Below, in pieces: positions 7,084-14,453 of a DNA stretch of 22,618 nt. The DNA comes from CAYXOX01 sp964466745. GTDB taxonomy: Bacteria > Pseudomonadota > Alphaproteobacteria > Rhodobacterales > Rhodobacteraceae. The translations under genes were made by a program, and so were the position numbers. Below the pieces are notes generated by a model. That model had not been told where the DNA came from. It saw only the letters and a list, made by a program, of their open reading frames with translations, and searched no databases. Each line of letters opens with the position of its first letter. Position 1 is the first letter of the stretch. Location: NCBI GenBank assembly GCA_964466745.1, contig CAYXOX010000037.1, positions 1-22,618 of the forward strand. Direction: 5' to 3'.

Positions 7084-7547
7084 GCGGCCTCCGAGCGATC
7101 TTCGGGCAGCACCTTGTCGAGGTCGAGCACGCGGATCATCCGGCCCTCGTGGATGGTGAGCGCGCTGACGAAGCCGCGCGCGCCCGCGGCGCTCATCTCG
7201 GGGGGGGGCTGGAGTGCGTCGCGCGGGATGGCGAGAATGTCGGAGACGGCCTCCACCAGCAGGCCGAGCGTGTGGTGCCGGATCTGCACCACGATGATGA
7301 CATCGCGGTCGGTGCGCTGACACCGTTCGAGGCCGAGGCGCGCGGCCAGATCGACGATGGGCAGCACTGTTCCGCGCAGGTTGATGACGCCGCAGACATA
7401 GGCCGGCGCCCGCGGCAGCGGGGTTGCCTTGGCCCATCCCCGGATCTCGCGGACGGCCATGATGTCCACCGAGTATTCCTGCTCGGCGACGCGGAAGGAG
7501 AGAAGCTCCTGTTCGGCGGTGGGATTGCGGTCTTCCTGGGTGCTCAT
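7080..7547 (-). CDS. cheW: CheW chemotaxis coupling protein
   Basis: Predicted 155-residue adaptor linking chemoreceptors to CheA. It has the SH3-like CheW fold, with EQELLSFRVAEQEYSVDI at the start and the hallmark GVINLRGTVLPIVDLAARLG near the middle. The ATG at 7547 lies four bases after the cheA stop; a TTG at 7562 would add five residues and overlap cheA, and cannot be excluded. It is the only cheW in the window, suggesting one core array complex from this locus. Its stop overlaps the cheR start. Confidence 0.95.
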   Translation of the reverse strand: MSTQEDRNPTAEQELLSFRVAEQEYSVDIMAVREIRGWAKATPLPRAPAYVCGVINLRGTVLPIVDLAARLGLERCQRTDRDVIIVVQIRHHTLGLLVEAVSDILAIPRDALQPPPEMSAAGARGFVSALTIHEGRMIRVLDLDKVLPEDRSEAA

Positions 7548-7551
7548 GGGT

Positions 7552-9720
7552 TCATCCGGCAAGGGGCATGGGTGGGGTGGCGCGCACGCGGTCCGCGGCG
7601 GTGGCCATGATGTCGACGGGGTCGAGGATGAGTGCGATCTGGCCGTCGCCGAGGATCGTGGCCGCCGCCACCCCGGGGATCCGGCCGTAGCTGTCCTGCA
7701 GGCCCTTGATCACCACCTGGCGCTGATCGAGGATCCGGTCGATGACGAAGGCGGCGCGGCTGCCGTCTTCATGGGCGATGAGCAGAACGATGGCGTTCGC
7801 CGAAGCGGCGCCGTCGGCACGGAAACCGAGCTCGGTGCCGAGATCGATGAGCGGCACGAAGCTGCCCCGTACGGGCACCACCCGCGCCGCCGCCCCGACG
7901 TGCCGGATGTCGGCCTCGCCGAGGGCGAGCGTCTCGACGATGGCCGAGAGCGGAACAACGAGCGTCTGCCCGGCCACCTGCACCACCATGCCGTCGAGCA
8001 CAGCCAGGGTGAGCGGCAGGCTGATGGTGAAGGAGGTGCCCTCGCCGGGGCGCGAGGCGATGGCGATGCGCCCGCCGAGCGCCTGTATCGCGGTGCGCAC
8101 CACGTCCATCCCGACGCCGCGACCCGAAAGGTCGGAGATGGCCGGGGCGGTGCTGAATCCGGGCAGGAACAGCAGGTTGTCGATCTCGCCGTCGCTGAGC
8201 TGGGCCTCGCGCTCCACCAGCCCGCGGCCCCGCGCCTTCTCGAGAACGCGCGCCCTGTCGATCCCGGCGCCATCGTCGGCGATCTCGATGACGACGCGGC
8301 CGCCGCGGTGACTGGCCGAAAGGCGGACGCTGCCCTGTGCCGCCTTGCCGGCGGCGATACGCGCCTCGGGCGCTTCGATCCCGTGGTCCACCGCGTTGCG
8401 CACCATGTGCGTGAGCGGATCGGCCAGGCGTTCGATCACCGTGCGGTCCACCTCGGTGGTTTCGCCCTCGGTCAGGAATCGCACTTCCTTGCCGACGAGC
8501 GGCGCGGCCTCCCGCGCGATCCGCGACATGCGCTGGAAGAGCGGCTTTACCGGTTGCGCGCGGATCATCATCACGCTGTCCTGCACGTCCCGGGTGAGGC
8601 GCATGAATTCCTCGAGTCCGGATGTCACCTCGGTGATCGCGTTGAGGCCGGCCTCCGCGATGGATTGCGAGAGCATGGCCTGGTTGATGACAAGCTCGCC
8701 CACCAGGTTCACCAGCCGGTCTACGCGTTCGAGATCGACCCGCACGGTGGGCCGTGGATGGTTCGCCGCCAAGGGGCGTGCCCCGGTCCCGGCGGGCTTG
8801 GAGGCGGGCTGTCCCTGCGGTTCGGGCCCGGCCAGGTTTCCCGGCGTGTCCGCGCCGGCGGAGGTCTCGGCGTGGAGCGCCTGCGCGGCCCCAGCGGCGC
8901 CCGTCCCCGCGGCGGCGGCACTCCCGTCGGTCGTGCCGCCTTCAAGCGGAACGATCTCGAGGTCGCAGAGCCCGTCCACGAAGTCGAAGATCTCGCGCAC
9001 CGCGCCTTCGCCCGCCGGGCCGCGCAGCTCGATCGTCCAGCGCAGGAAGGCTTCGGCCGGATCGAGGCCCTCGAGCGGAGGCAGGGCGCTCGCGTCGCAT
9101 CTGGCTGTGATGTCGCCGAGATCGCCGAGCGCGCGAAGGATATGCAGCGTCTCGTTGCCGCTTTCGTAGAGGCCGCGCCAGGGGGTGAACCGCAGCCTGA
9201 ACCCTTCGGGAGGCGACGTTGCCGCCGCCAGCGGTTCGCGCCCGGAGTCGTCCGCGGGTGCAAGGTCCGTAAGGTCCAGCGCCATGGGCTGGAACGCGGC
9301 GGCGGCCGGCTCCGGCTGCGGGGCGGCATCGCTGCCGGTCAGCGCGTCGAGCCTGCGCAGGACCTCCTCGCGGTTCGTGGGCGGATCGAGACCGTCGCGG
9401 GCGGCGGCGGTGAGATCGGCGAGCACGTCCGCCGCTTCGAAGAAGAGCCCGAGCATGGCGGTATCGGTCGCCAGCCGCCCCGCGCGAAGCGCGTCGAGCG
9501 CGGTTTCGTAGCCATGGGCGAAGCGCACGAGGCCGTCGAGGCCGAACGCCCCCGCACCGCCCTTGATCGAGTGCACGGCACGGAACACCGTGTTCACGGT
9601 TTCCTCGTCCGCCCCGCCGTCCTGCATCGCCGCGAGCCCGTCGTTGAGCGCTTCGAGCAGTTCTTCGCATTCCACGAAGAAGGCCGCGCGGATCTCGGCC
9701 ATCGGGTCGGTGGCGCTCAT
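7552..9720 (-). CDS. cheA: CheA chemotaxis histidine kinase
   Basis: Predicted 722-residue hybrid-free CheA. P1/HPt domain at about 5-110, with phospho-accepting H50 in FRAVHSIKGGAGAFG. A P2-like response-regulator-docking domain covers about 173-260 and is flanked by Ala/Gly/Pro-rich linkers. P3 dimerisation helices span about 325-395 (VRVDLERVDRLVNLVGELV). P4 ATPase follows with the N box (HMVRNAVDHGIEAPEAR), G1 (ADDGAGID) and G2 (GRGVGMDVV). The C-terminal P5 CheW-like domain covers about 575-715. All catalytic motifs are intact. The ATG at 9720 is two bases beyond the cheY1 stop. Signal flow is receptor-CheW-CheA to the two CheY proteins and CheB encoded nearby. Confidence 0.97.
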   Translation of the reverse strand: MSATDPMAEIRAAFFVECEELLEALNDGLAAMQDGGADEETVNTVFRAVHSIKGGAGAFGLDGLVRFAHGYETALDALRAGRLATDTAMLGLFFEAADVLADLTAAARDGLDPPTNREEVLRRLDALTGSDAAPQPEPAAAAFQPMALDLTDLAPADDSGREPLAAATSPPEGFRLRFTPWRGLYESGNETLHILRALGDLGDITARCDASALPPLEGLDPAEAFLRWTIELRGPAGEGAVREIFDFVDGLCDLEIVPLEGGTTDGSAAAAGTGAAGAAQALHAETSAGADTPGNLAGPEPQGQPASKPAGTGARPLAANHPRPTVRVDLERVDRLVNLVGELVINQAMLSQSIAEAGLNAITEVTSGLEEFMRLTRDVQDSVMMIRAQPVKPLFQRMSRIAREAAPLVGKEVRFLTEGETTEVDRTVIERLADPLTHMVRNAVDHGIEAPEARIAAGKAAQGSVRLSASHRGGRVVIEIADDGAGIDRARVLEKARGRGLVEREAQLSDGEIDNLLFLPGFSTAPAISDLSGRGVGMDVVRTAIQALGGRIAIASRPGEGTSFTISLPLTLAVLDGMVVQVAGQTLVVPLSAIVETLALGEADIRHVGAAARVVPVRGSFVPLIDLGTELGFRADGAASANAIVLLIAHEDGSRAAFVIDRILDQRQVVIKGLQDSYGRIPGVAAATILGDGQIALILDPVDIMATAADRVRATPPMPLAG

Positions 9721-9722
9721 GG

Positions 9723-10088
9723 TCAGCCGGCCACCATCTGCAGCGCGCGAACGAGCTTTTCGGGGTCGAAGGGTTTCACGATCCAGCCGGTCGCTCCCGC
9801 GGATCTTGCCCTCGCCTTCAGCTCGGGCGCGCTCTCGGTGGTGAGCACGAGGATCGGGGTGGTCTCGTGGCTTGGCCGCGCGCGCACGGCGCCGATGAGG
9901 CCGAAGCCGTCGAGGCGCGGCATGTTGATATCGGTGATGATCACGTCGGGTTCGAGCTGGTCGAGCACTTCCAGCGCGTGCGCGCCATCCTCGGCGAGAT
10001 GGGCGCTGAACCCGGCCTCGGTGAGCGCCAGGCGCAGCATGTCGCGCATCGTGCGGCTGTCGTCCACGGCGAGCACGGCGAGGCTCAT
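9723..10088 (-). CDS. cheY: CheY-type response regulator (first CheY)
   Basis: Predicted 121-residue single-domain receiver with D9/D10 (LAVDDSRTMRDML), phospho-acceptor D53 (ITDINMPRLDGF), T83 (LVLTTES) and K105 (WIVKPFDPEKL). The ATG at 10088 overlaps the stop of the STAS gene (ATGA), and cheA starts two bases after its stop. It is clearly different in sequence from the second CheY (5853-6239). In the Sinorhizobium arrangement this position belongs to CheY1, which serves as a phosphate sink for CheA rather than binding the motor. That functional assignment is by synteny only. Confidence 0.93.
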   Translation of the reverse strand: MSLAVLAVDDSRTMRDMLRLALTEAGFSAHLAEDGAHALEVLDQLEPDVIITDINMPRLDGFGLIGAVRARPSHETTPILVLTTESAPELKARARSAGATGWIVKPFDPEKLVRALQMVAG

Positions 10089-10390
10089 GCCGGAAGCGCT
10101 CCGCCCGGGGCGATATCGGCCGGGTCGAGGCCGAAGACCGCCAGTTGCAAGACCGTCTCGGGGCCGAGCCCGTCGATCACGAGATCGGGCCCGCGCTGGC
10201 GCGCGGCGGCGAGCAGCAGCTGCAGGCAGAGCCCGCCCAGCATGCGCACCCCTGTCGCGTCGAGTCGCAGCGGGCCAGGCGGCGCCGCGCGCAGGGCCTC
10301 GGCAAGGGCAGGGGCGGCCCGGCTGTCCATGCGGGCCGGCAGGGCGAGCGCGCCGGCACTGGCGCCCGGCGGGGCGGGCAAACTTGCCAT
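10085..10390 (-). CDS. Small STAS-domain protein heading the che operon (CheS-position)
   Basis: Predicted 101-residue single STAS domain (MlaB/anti-sigma-antagonist type). The core LRLDATGVRMLGGLCLQLLLAAARQ (in pieces: LDATG, then LGGLCLQLLLAA) matches the family site; the phospho-acceptor Ser is Thr46 here. It is first in the minus-strand che operon and overlaps cheY1. The ATG at 10390 follows GGGAG by seven bases. In Sinorhizobium the gene in this position is cheS, whose product binds CheA and speeds CheY1 dephosphorylation. Equivalence is inferred from position and size. A long inverted repeat covers its Shine-Dalgarno. Confidence 0.85.
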   Translation of the reverse strand: MASLPAPPGASAGALALPARMDSRAAPALAEALRAAPPGPLRLDATGVRMLGGLCLQLLLAAARQRGPDLVIDGLGPETVLQLAVFGLDPADIAPGGALPA

Positions 10391-10397
10391 CCATCAA

Positions 10398-10437
10398 CTC
10401 CCTTCGTCGCTTAGCGCCTCCTGCCTAGCGAAGGGAG
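10398..10437 (-). promoter_or_regulatory. Inverted repeat covering the Shine-Dalgarno of the che operon
   Basis: A perfect 9-bp inverted repeat (10398-10406 and 10429-10437, arms CTCCCTTCG and CGAAGGGAG) with a 22-base loop lies between the glucokinase stop and the STAS gene. On the minus-strand transcript the 3' arm contains the GGGAG that serves as ribosome-binding site of the STAS gene. Folding would therefore hide it. It could also be a protein-binding dyad or a T-less 3' end of the glucokinase message. Confidence 0.45.
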
Positions 10438-10451
10438 GTTTAAGAATGCCC

Positions 10452-11444
10452 TTACGGCATCGATTTTTCCGAGAGCTCCGCCATGTGGCTGGCGCAGCCG
10501 GTGAGCGCGGCGAAATCGTCCGTCACGGCGGTCACGGGGAAATTGCCCATGAACCCGGCGAAGCGGCCCTTGTCGCGAAAGGCGGTCTCGAAGCCGAGCC
10601 CCCGCAGGTATGGGGCGAAGGCGCGCGCCACGCCGCCCACGAGGAAGATGCCGCCGAAGGGCAGGTGGATGAGGGCGAGGTTGCCGGCCACGGTGCCAAG
10701 GATGCGCGCGAAGATTCGGGCCGCCTCCTCGGCGCGCGGATCGGTGCCTGCCGAGAATGCGGCCACGATCTCGGCCGGCGTCGCCTCGCGCGGATCGCCC
10801 GCCTCCGAGCCGAGCCAGGCATAGACCCGCGCGAGCCCGCGGCCCGAGAGCACATCCTCGATCGCGGGAAAGCCGTGGGCGGTTTCCACGAAGCGGCACA
10901 GCCGCAGCTCCGCCTCGGTGCGGATCGGCAGGTTGGCGTGCCCGCATTCCGAGGGCGCCACGTAGCGCCCGGCCGGGGTGCGGTGGACCGGCGCCGCGTT
11001 GAACCCCGTGCCCACGCCGATCACCAGCCTGTCGGCGCCTGGCAGGTCGGGGCCTTCGGTGATCCCGATCAGGCATTCTGCGGCGATGTGGCCGAGCGCG
11101 TAGCCCTGGGCCTGCAGGTCGTTGAGGATCGCCACGCGTTCGGCCGTGGCGGCGCGCGCGAGGGTGCCCGCGTCGATGGTCCAGTCGAGGTTGGTCATGT
11201 GGGCCACGCCCTCGCGTACCGGGCCGGCCACGGCCACGCACACCGCGTCGGGGTCTGCGTCCTGCGTGGCGAGGAACTCGGTAAGCACCGCGCCGAGGCC
11301 CGCGTAGCCGGCATTGCGGTAGCGGGTCACGGTGTGGGGCATGAGCGTGCGCCCGCGCGCGAGCGCCACCCGCGTGTTGGTGCCGCCGATATCGGCTACG
11401 AGGGTCAGCGGCCCGGTGGCGCTTTCGGGAAGGGTTGCTTCCAT
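10452..11444 (-). CDS. glk: Glucokinase (bacterial Glk family)
   Basis: Predicted 330-residue cytoplasmic enzyme that phosphorylates glucose to glucose 6-phosphate with ATP. The phosphate-binding motif ADIGGTNTRVALARG is at about 17-31, a second ATP/phosphate region IGVGTGFNAA is central, and SECGHANLP is the counterpart of the SEGGH sugar-binding motif of E. coli Glk. FGGIFLVGGVA forms the adenosine-binding strand. It lacks the zinc-binding cysteine cluster of ROK kinases. The ATG at 11444 has GGAG nine bases upstream. It lies 49 bases downstream of the beta-glucosidase gene on the same strand, so the pair would convert beta-glucosides to glucose 6-phosphate. No sugar transporter is in the window. 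Confidence 0.93.
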   Translation of the reverse strand: MEATLPESATGPLTLVADIGGTNTRVALARGRTLMPHTVTRYRNAGYAGLGAVLTEFLATQDADPDAVCVAVAGPVREGVAHMTNLDWTIDAGTLARAATAERVAILNDLQAQGYALGHIAAECLIGITEGPDLPGADRLVIGVGTGFNAAPVHRTPAGRYVAPSECGHANLPIRTEAELRLCRFVETAHGFPAIEDVLSGRGLARVYAWLGSEAGDPREATPAEIVAAFSAGTDPRAEEAARIFARILGTVAGNLALIHLPFGGIFLVGGVARAFAPYLRGLGFETAFRDKGRFAGFMGNFPVTAVTDDFAALTGCASHMAELSEKSMP

Positions 11445-11493
11445 CGCTGTGTTCTCCAGGGGCCGGGCGGCGCGGCTGGCGGCGTGCCCGGGA

Positions 11494-12816
11494 TCAGCGC
11501 GCGAGCGCCGCGGCGAGCGCGTGGTACGAGCCCTTCGGCGTGCGGGCGAGGGTCTCGAAATCCACGTGGACGAGCCCGAAGCGTTTTTCGTATCCGAGCG
11601 CCCATTCGTAGTTGTCGAGCAGGGACCACACGAAATAGCCCGCCACCGGCACGCCGTCCGCGATGGCACGGCGCACCTCTTCGAGGTGGGCGTCGAGATA
11701 GGCGATGCGCGGCGCGTCGGGAACGCCGCCGTCCTGCACCGTGTCGGGGTTCGCCATGCCGTTCTCCGTGACGAAGAGCGGCAGCGCGCCGGTGTACTCG
11801 GCCGCCGTGCGCCGCAGGAAATCCCCAAGCCCCTGTGGATAGATTTCCCAGCCCATCTGCGTTTTCGGAAGCGGCCCGTCGACCTCCCTCAGGTGCGGCC
11901 ATGCACCTCCGTCGGGGGCGATCAGCTTGCGCGTGTAGTAGTTGAGCCCGCACCAGTCCACCGGGGCGGTGATGGTGCCGAAATCGTCGTGCCAGCCCGC
12001 GGGCAGATGGGGTTCGAGCCCCTCCAGCACCTCCGCGGGATAGCGGCCCTTGAAGATCCCGCCGAGGAAGAAGCGGTTGTAGATCGCGTCGTAGCGGGCG
12101 GCGGCGGCGGCGCTCTCGGCGCTCTCGTCGGCGGGAGCCGACCATTCGAGGTTGCAGACCGCGCCGAGGTTGGAAAGGCCGAGGGCGCGCATCGCCTCGA
12201 TGGCGCGCCCGTGGGCCAGCAGCACGTGGTGCATGGCCCGGGCGGTGGCGCGGATGTCGCGCAGGCCCGGGGCGTGATGGCCGAGGAAATGGCTCAGCCA
12301 GCTCACGCACCAGGGCTCGTTGATGGGGGCGACCGAGTACATGCGGTCCCCGATCCGGCCCATGATGACCTCGGCGAAATCGGCGAACCAGCCGGCGATG
12401 TCGCGGTTGCGCCAGCCGCCGAGATCGGCCAGCGGCGAGGGCAACTCCCAGTGATAGAGCGTGGCGCAGGGCTTGAGCCCGCGGGCGAGCATCGCGTCGG
12501 TGAGGCGATCGTAGAAATCCAGCCCCTCCGGGTTGGGCGCGCCGCGGCCCTCGGGCAGCACCCGTGCCCAGGAGGTGGAGAAGCGGTAGCAGTCGGCGCC
12601 CATGGCCGCGAGCAGATCGAGGTCTTCCTCGTAGCGGTGGTAGTGGTCGCAGCCGATGGCGCCGGTCTCGGCGCGCGTGACGTTGCCCGGCGTGGCGGCG
12701 AAGCTGTCCCAGTGGGTCTGGCCGGCGCCGCCGTAGGCGTGCCCTTCGATCTGGTAGGAGGAGGTGGCCGCGCCGAAAAGGAACCCGGGCGGGAAGTCGG
12801 ATCGCGCGTGTTTCAT
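11494..12816 (-). CDS. GH1-family beta-glucosidase
   Basis: Predicted 440-residue glycoside hydrolase family 1 enzyme that releases glucose from beta-glucosides or cellobiose. The N-terminal signature FLFGAATSSYQIEG is followed by YRFSTSWARVLPEG. The acid/base E167 is in PINEPW and the nucleophile E351 in LFVTENG; both are intact. The C-terminal substrate-site stretch GYFVWSLLDNYEWALGY is typical. There is no signal peptide, so it acts in the cytoplasm on imported substrate. The ATG at 12816 has GGAG eight bases upstream; an upstream in-frame extension of 13 residues lacks support. It is the first gene of a pair with glucokinase. Confidence 0.95.
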   Translation of the reverse strand: MKHARSDFPPGFLFGAATSSYQIEGHAYGGAGQTHWDSFAATPGNVTRAETGAIGCDHYHRYEEDLDLLAAMGADCYRFSTSWARVLPEGRGAPNPEGLDFYDRLTDAMLARGLKPCATLYHWELPSPLADLGGWRNRDIAGWFADFAEVIMGRIGDRMYSVAPINEPWCVSWLSHFLGHHAPGLRDIRATARAMHHVLLAHGRAIEAMRALGLSNLGAVCNLEWSAPADESAESAAAAARYDAIYNRFFLGGIFKGRYPAEVLEGLEPHLPAGWHDDFGTITAPVDWCGLNYYTRKLIAPDGGAWPHLREVDGPLPKTQMGWEIYPQGLGDFLRRTAAEYTGALPLFVTENGMANPDTVQDGGVPDAPRIAYLDAHLEEVRRAIADGVPVAGYFVWSLLDNYEWALGYEKRFGLVHVDFETLARTPKGSYHALAAALAR

Positions 12817-12867
12817 GGCCGGGTCTCCTCGTTCTGGCGGGTTCGCGGGCGGCATCGCCGCGTCGTT

Positions 12868-12877
12868 CGCCTAGGCG
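12868..12877. promoter_or_regulatory. Perfect palindrome CGCCTAGGCG upstream of the beta-glucosidase gene
   Basis: The 10-base self-complementary sequence CGCCTAGGCG lies 51 bases upstream of the bgl start codon. Position would suit an operator for a sugar-responsive repressor. Ten-base palindromes occur by chance in such G+C-rich DNA, so this is a weak candidate. Confidence 0.25.
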
Positions 12878-13053
12878 GGCGGGGCAGCGCGGTCAACCCG
12901 GCAGTGGCGCGGCCGAGGCGGTACGGCGCAGGTCTTCGGCGCCGAAAACAACTACGGCCGCCGATCTCTGCCGCCCGTGCGGGCGCCGCGGGCGGTGCGA
13001 TCACCGCAGGGCAATACCCTGCTTTCGCCTGCCGCCCGCGCGGCGGCGGCGCC

Positions 13054-13087
13054 GCGCGAGGGGGAGGGCGGCGCGCGAGGGGGAGGG
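13054..13087. repeat. G-rich 15-bp direct repeat, possible G-quadruplex
   Basis: Two exact copies of GCGCGAGGGGGAGGG (13054-13068 and 13073-13087) start 19 bases apart. Together they supply four runs of at least three G on the plus strand, spaced 1, about 10 and 1 bases, so a G-quadruplex is possible though the middle loop is long. On the ssb-sense strand the same region is C-rich. It lies 3' of ssb and upstream of bgl. Confidence 0.6.
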
Positions 13088-13095
13088 GCCGCCGC

Positions 13096-13116
13096 GCGCC
13101 GGCCTCGAGCCGGCGC
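13096..13116 (-). terminator. Perfect 8-bp hairpin downstream of ssb
   Basis: GCGCCGGC (13096-13103) and GCCGGCGC (13109-13116) pair perfectly around a 5-base loop, starting 29 bases after the ssb stop on the minus strand. No T tract follows on that strand, so termination would need help. Its position makes an ssb 3'-end role likely. Confidence 0.45.
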
Positions 13117-13145
13117 CTCCCGGTGCGGCGCGCCGCGGCCGCGGC

Positions 13146-13628
13146 TCAGAACGGGATCTCGTCGTCGATGTCCCGGCCGGCCGGGCCTCCGGGGCCGCCG
13201 CGATCATCGGCGTGCCCGTAGTCCCCTCCGGACGACTGGTCGGAAACGTAGCCACCGCCGCCGCCGCCACCGTCGCCGCGTCCGTCGAGCATGGTCAGTT
13301 CCGAGCGGTAGGGGCGCAGCACGACCTCGGTCGAATACCGGTCCTGCCCGGACTGGTCCTGCCACTTGCGGGTTTCGAGCTGGCCCTCGATGTAGACCTT
13401 CGAGCCCTTCCGCAGATACTGCTCTGCCACGCGCACGAGCGGTTCGGAGAAGATGGCGACCGAGTGCCACTCCGTTCTTTCCCGGCGCTCGCCGGTGTTC
13501 CTGTCCTTCCAGGTTTCCGAGGTGGCGATGCGCAGGTTGCACACCTTGCCGCCGTTCTGGAAATTCCTCACCTCGGGATCCCGGCCGAGATTGCCGATCA
13601 GGATAACCTTGTTCACCGAGCCGGCCAT
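13146..13628 (-). CDS. ssb: Single-stranded DNA-binding protein
   Basis: Predicted 160-residue SSB, which coats single-stranded DNA in replication, repair and recombination. The OB fold starts MAGSVNKVILIGNLGRDPEVR and includes NLRIATSETWKDRNTGER and TEWHSVAIF. A Gly-rich linker of about 40 residues leads to the canonical acidic tail DIDDEIPF that recruits partner proteins. Length is normal. The ATG at 13628 has GGAG seven bases upstream; an in-frame upstream start would add 20 unrelated residues. I looked for a LexA-type direct repeat (GTTC-N7-GTTC) upstream and found none. It diverges from the lytic transglycosylase gene. Confidence 0.97.
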   Translation of the reverse strand: MAGSVNKVILIGNLGRDPEVRNFQNGGKVCNLRIATSETWKDRNTGERRERTEWHSVAIFSEPLVRVAEQYLRKGSKVYIEGQLETRKWQDQSGQDRYSTEVVLRPYRSELTMLDGRGDGGGGGGGYVSDQSSGGDYGHADDRGGPGGPAGRDIDDEIPF

Positions 13629-13765
13629 GGGCGCACTCCGTCGATTCTGTTTCGCTGGGCCACAGCCTATCAGCGCATCGGCGCGCATTCACCCTGCCGA
13701 ATGCTGGCCTGCCTGCGCGATATGGGTTAACGTGTCGCTAACGACGAACGCATCGGGGGCAGCAG

Positions 13766-14341
13766 ATGCGCTTTTTCCTTGGATTGCTGGCGGGTTTCGC
13801 CCTGGCGGTGCCCGCGTCCGCGTCGGAGACGCTTTCTTCGAAGTCCCGCGCGTCCCTGTTTTCCAGCCAGACGCGGGTTCTCGACGAGCGGGCGGCGGCG
13901 CGGTCACGCGGGACCCTGATGCTCGAGCCCGCACGCGCGATGGTGCCGCCGAAGCCGGGCAGCGCGCCGGCGGTGCATCGGGGCCCGTGGGAAGATGCGG
14001 CGCGGGCGGCGGCGCGGCGCCACGGCGTGCCCGAGACCCTCTTCCTGCGGCTGGTGACCCAGGAAAGCGGCTGGAACCCGGCCGCCGTGAGCCACAAGGG
14101 CGCCATCGGGCTGGCCCAGCTCATGCCGGGCACGGCGCGGCTCCTGCGGGTCGATCCGCGCGATCCGGCTCAGAACCTCGAAGGGGGCGCGCGTTACCTG
14201 CGGATGCAGTACGAGAGTTTCGGCTCCTGGCGCCTCGCCCTGGCGGCCTACAACGCGGGGCCCGGCGCGGTCGAGCGCCACGGGGGCATCCCGCCTTTCC
14301 GGGAAACCCGCAACTACGTGCGCGTCGTCTACGGAAACTGA
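13766..14341 (+). CDS. Secreted lytic transglycosylase (SLT domain)
   Basis: Predicted 191-residue peptidoglycan-cleaving enzyme. Residues 1-20 are a Sec signal peptide (FFLGLLAGFALAV, cleavage after ASA). Residues about 75-185 form the SLT domain: catalytic E100 in TQESGWNPAAVS, then GAIGLAQLMPGTA and LAAYNAGPGAVERHGG. There is no lipobox, so it is probably soluble in the periplasm. It is short compared with Slt70 or MltC, consisting of little more than the catalytic domain and a 50-residue spacer. The ATG at 13766 follows GGGGGCAGCAG. It is transcribed away from ssb; the FAH gene follows after 112 bases. Confidence 0.92.
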   Translation: MRFFLGLLAGFALAVPASASETLSSKSRASLFSSQTRVLDERAAARSRGTLMLEPARAMVPPKPGSAPAVHRGPWEDAARAAARRHGVPETLFLRLVTQESGWNPAAVSHKGAIGLAQLMPGTARLLRVDPRDPAQNLEGGARYLRMQYESFGSWRLALAAYNAGPGAVERHGGIPPFRETRNYVRVVYGN

Positions 14342-14453
14342 CGCCGCACCAGATGCCTGTGGCACGCTCCTGTAGCATTGCATGAGGAAATACCGGCAAG
14401 CCCATGATCAGCCGTAATCCCTGCATCTGCACCCGCGCCGGTGCCCGGCAGCG

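Larger units (their letters stand above)
12817..13145. other. Intergenic region between ssb and the beta-glucosidase gene
   Basis: This 329-base stretch contains no convincing gene. It should hold the promoter of the minus-strand bgl-glk pair and the 3' end of ssb. Visible structure includes a 10-base perfect palindrome (12868-12877) upstream of bgl, a G-rich direct repeat (13054-13087) and a perfect 8-bp hairpin (13096-13116) after ssb. I could not identify a convincing -35/-10 pair. Confidence 0.6.

Noticed and set aside
10144..10414. Possible extra small gene on the plus strand opposite the STAS gene
   Set aside because: The minus-strand STAS frame has a good Shine-Dalgarno, a family motif and an ATGA overlap with cheY; the plus-strand frame has none of these.
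7429..10428. A 999-residue open frame on the plus strand opposite cheW, cheA, cheY and the STAS gene
   Set aside because: It is the antisense shadow of high-G+C genes. The product is low-complexity Arg/Gly/His/Glu-rich without any domain, while the minus strand encodes complete, motif-intact chemotaxis proteins.
13629..13765. LexA-type operator between ssb and the lytic transglycosylase gene
   Set aside because: I looked for the alphaproteobacterial GTTC-N7-GTTC repeat and did not find it; the GTTA/TAAC pair present is too short to call.
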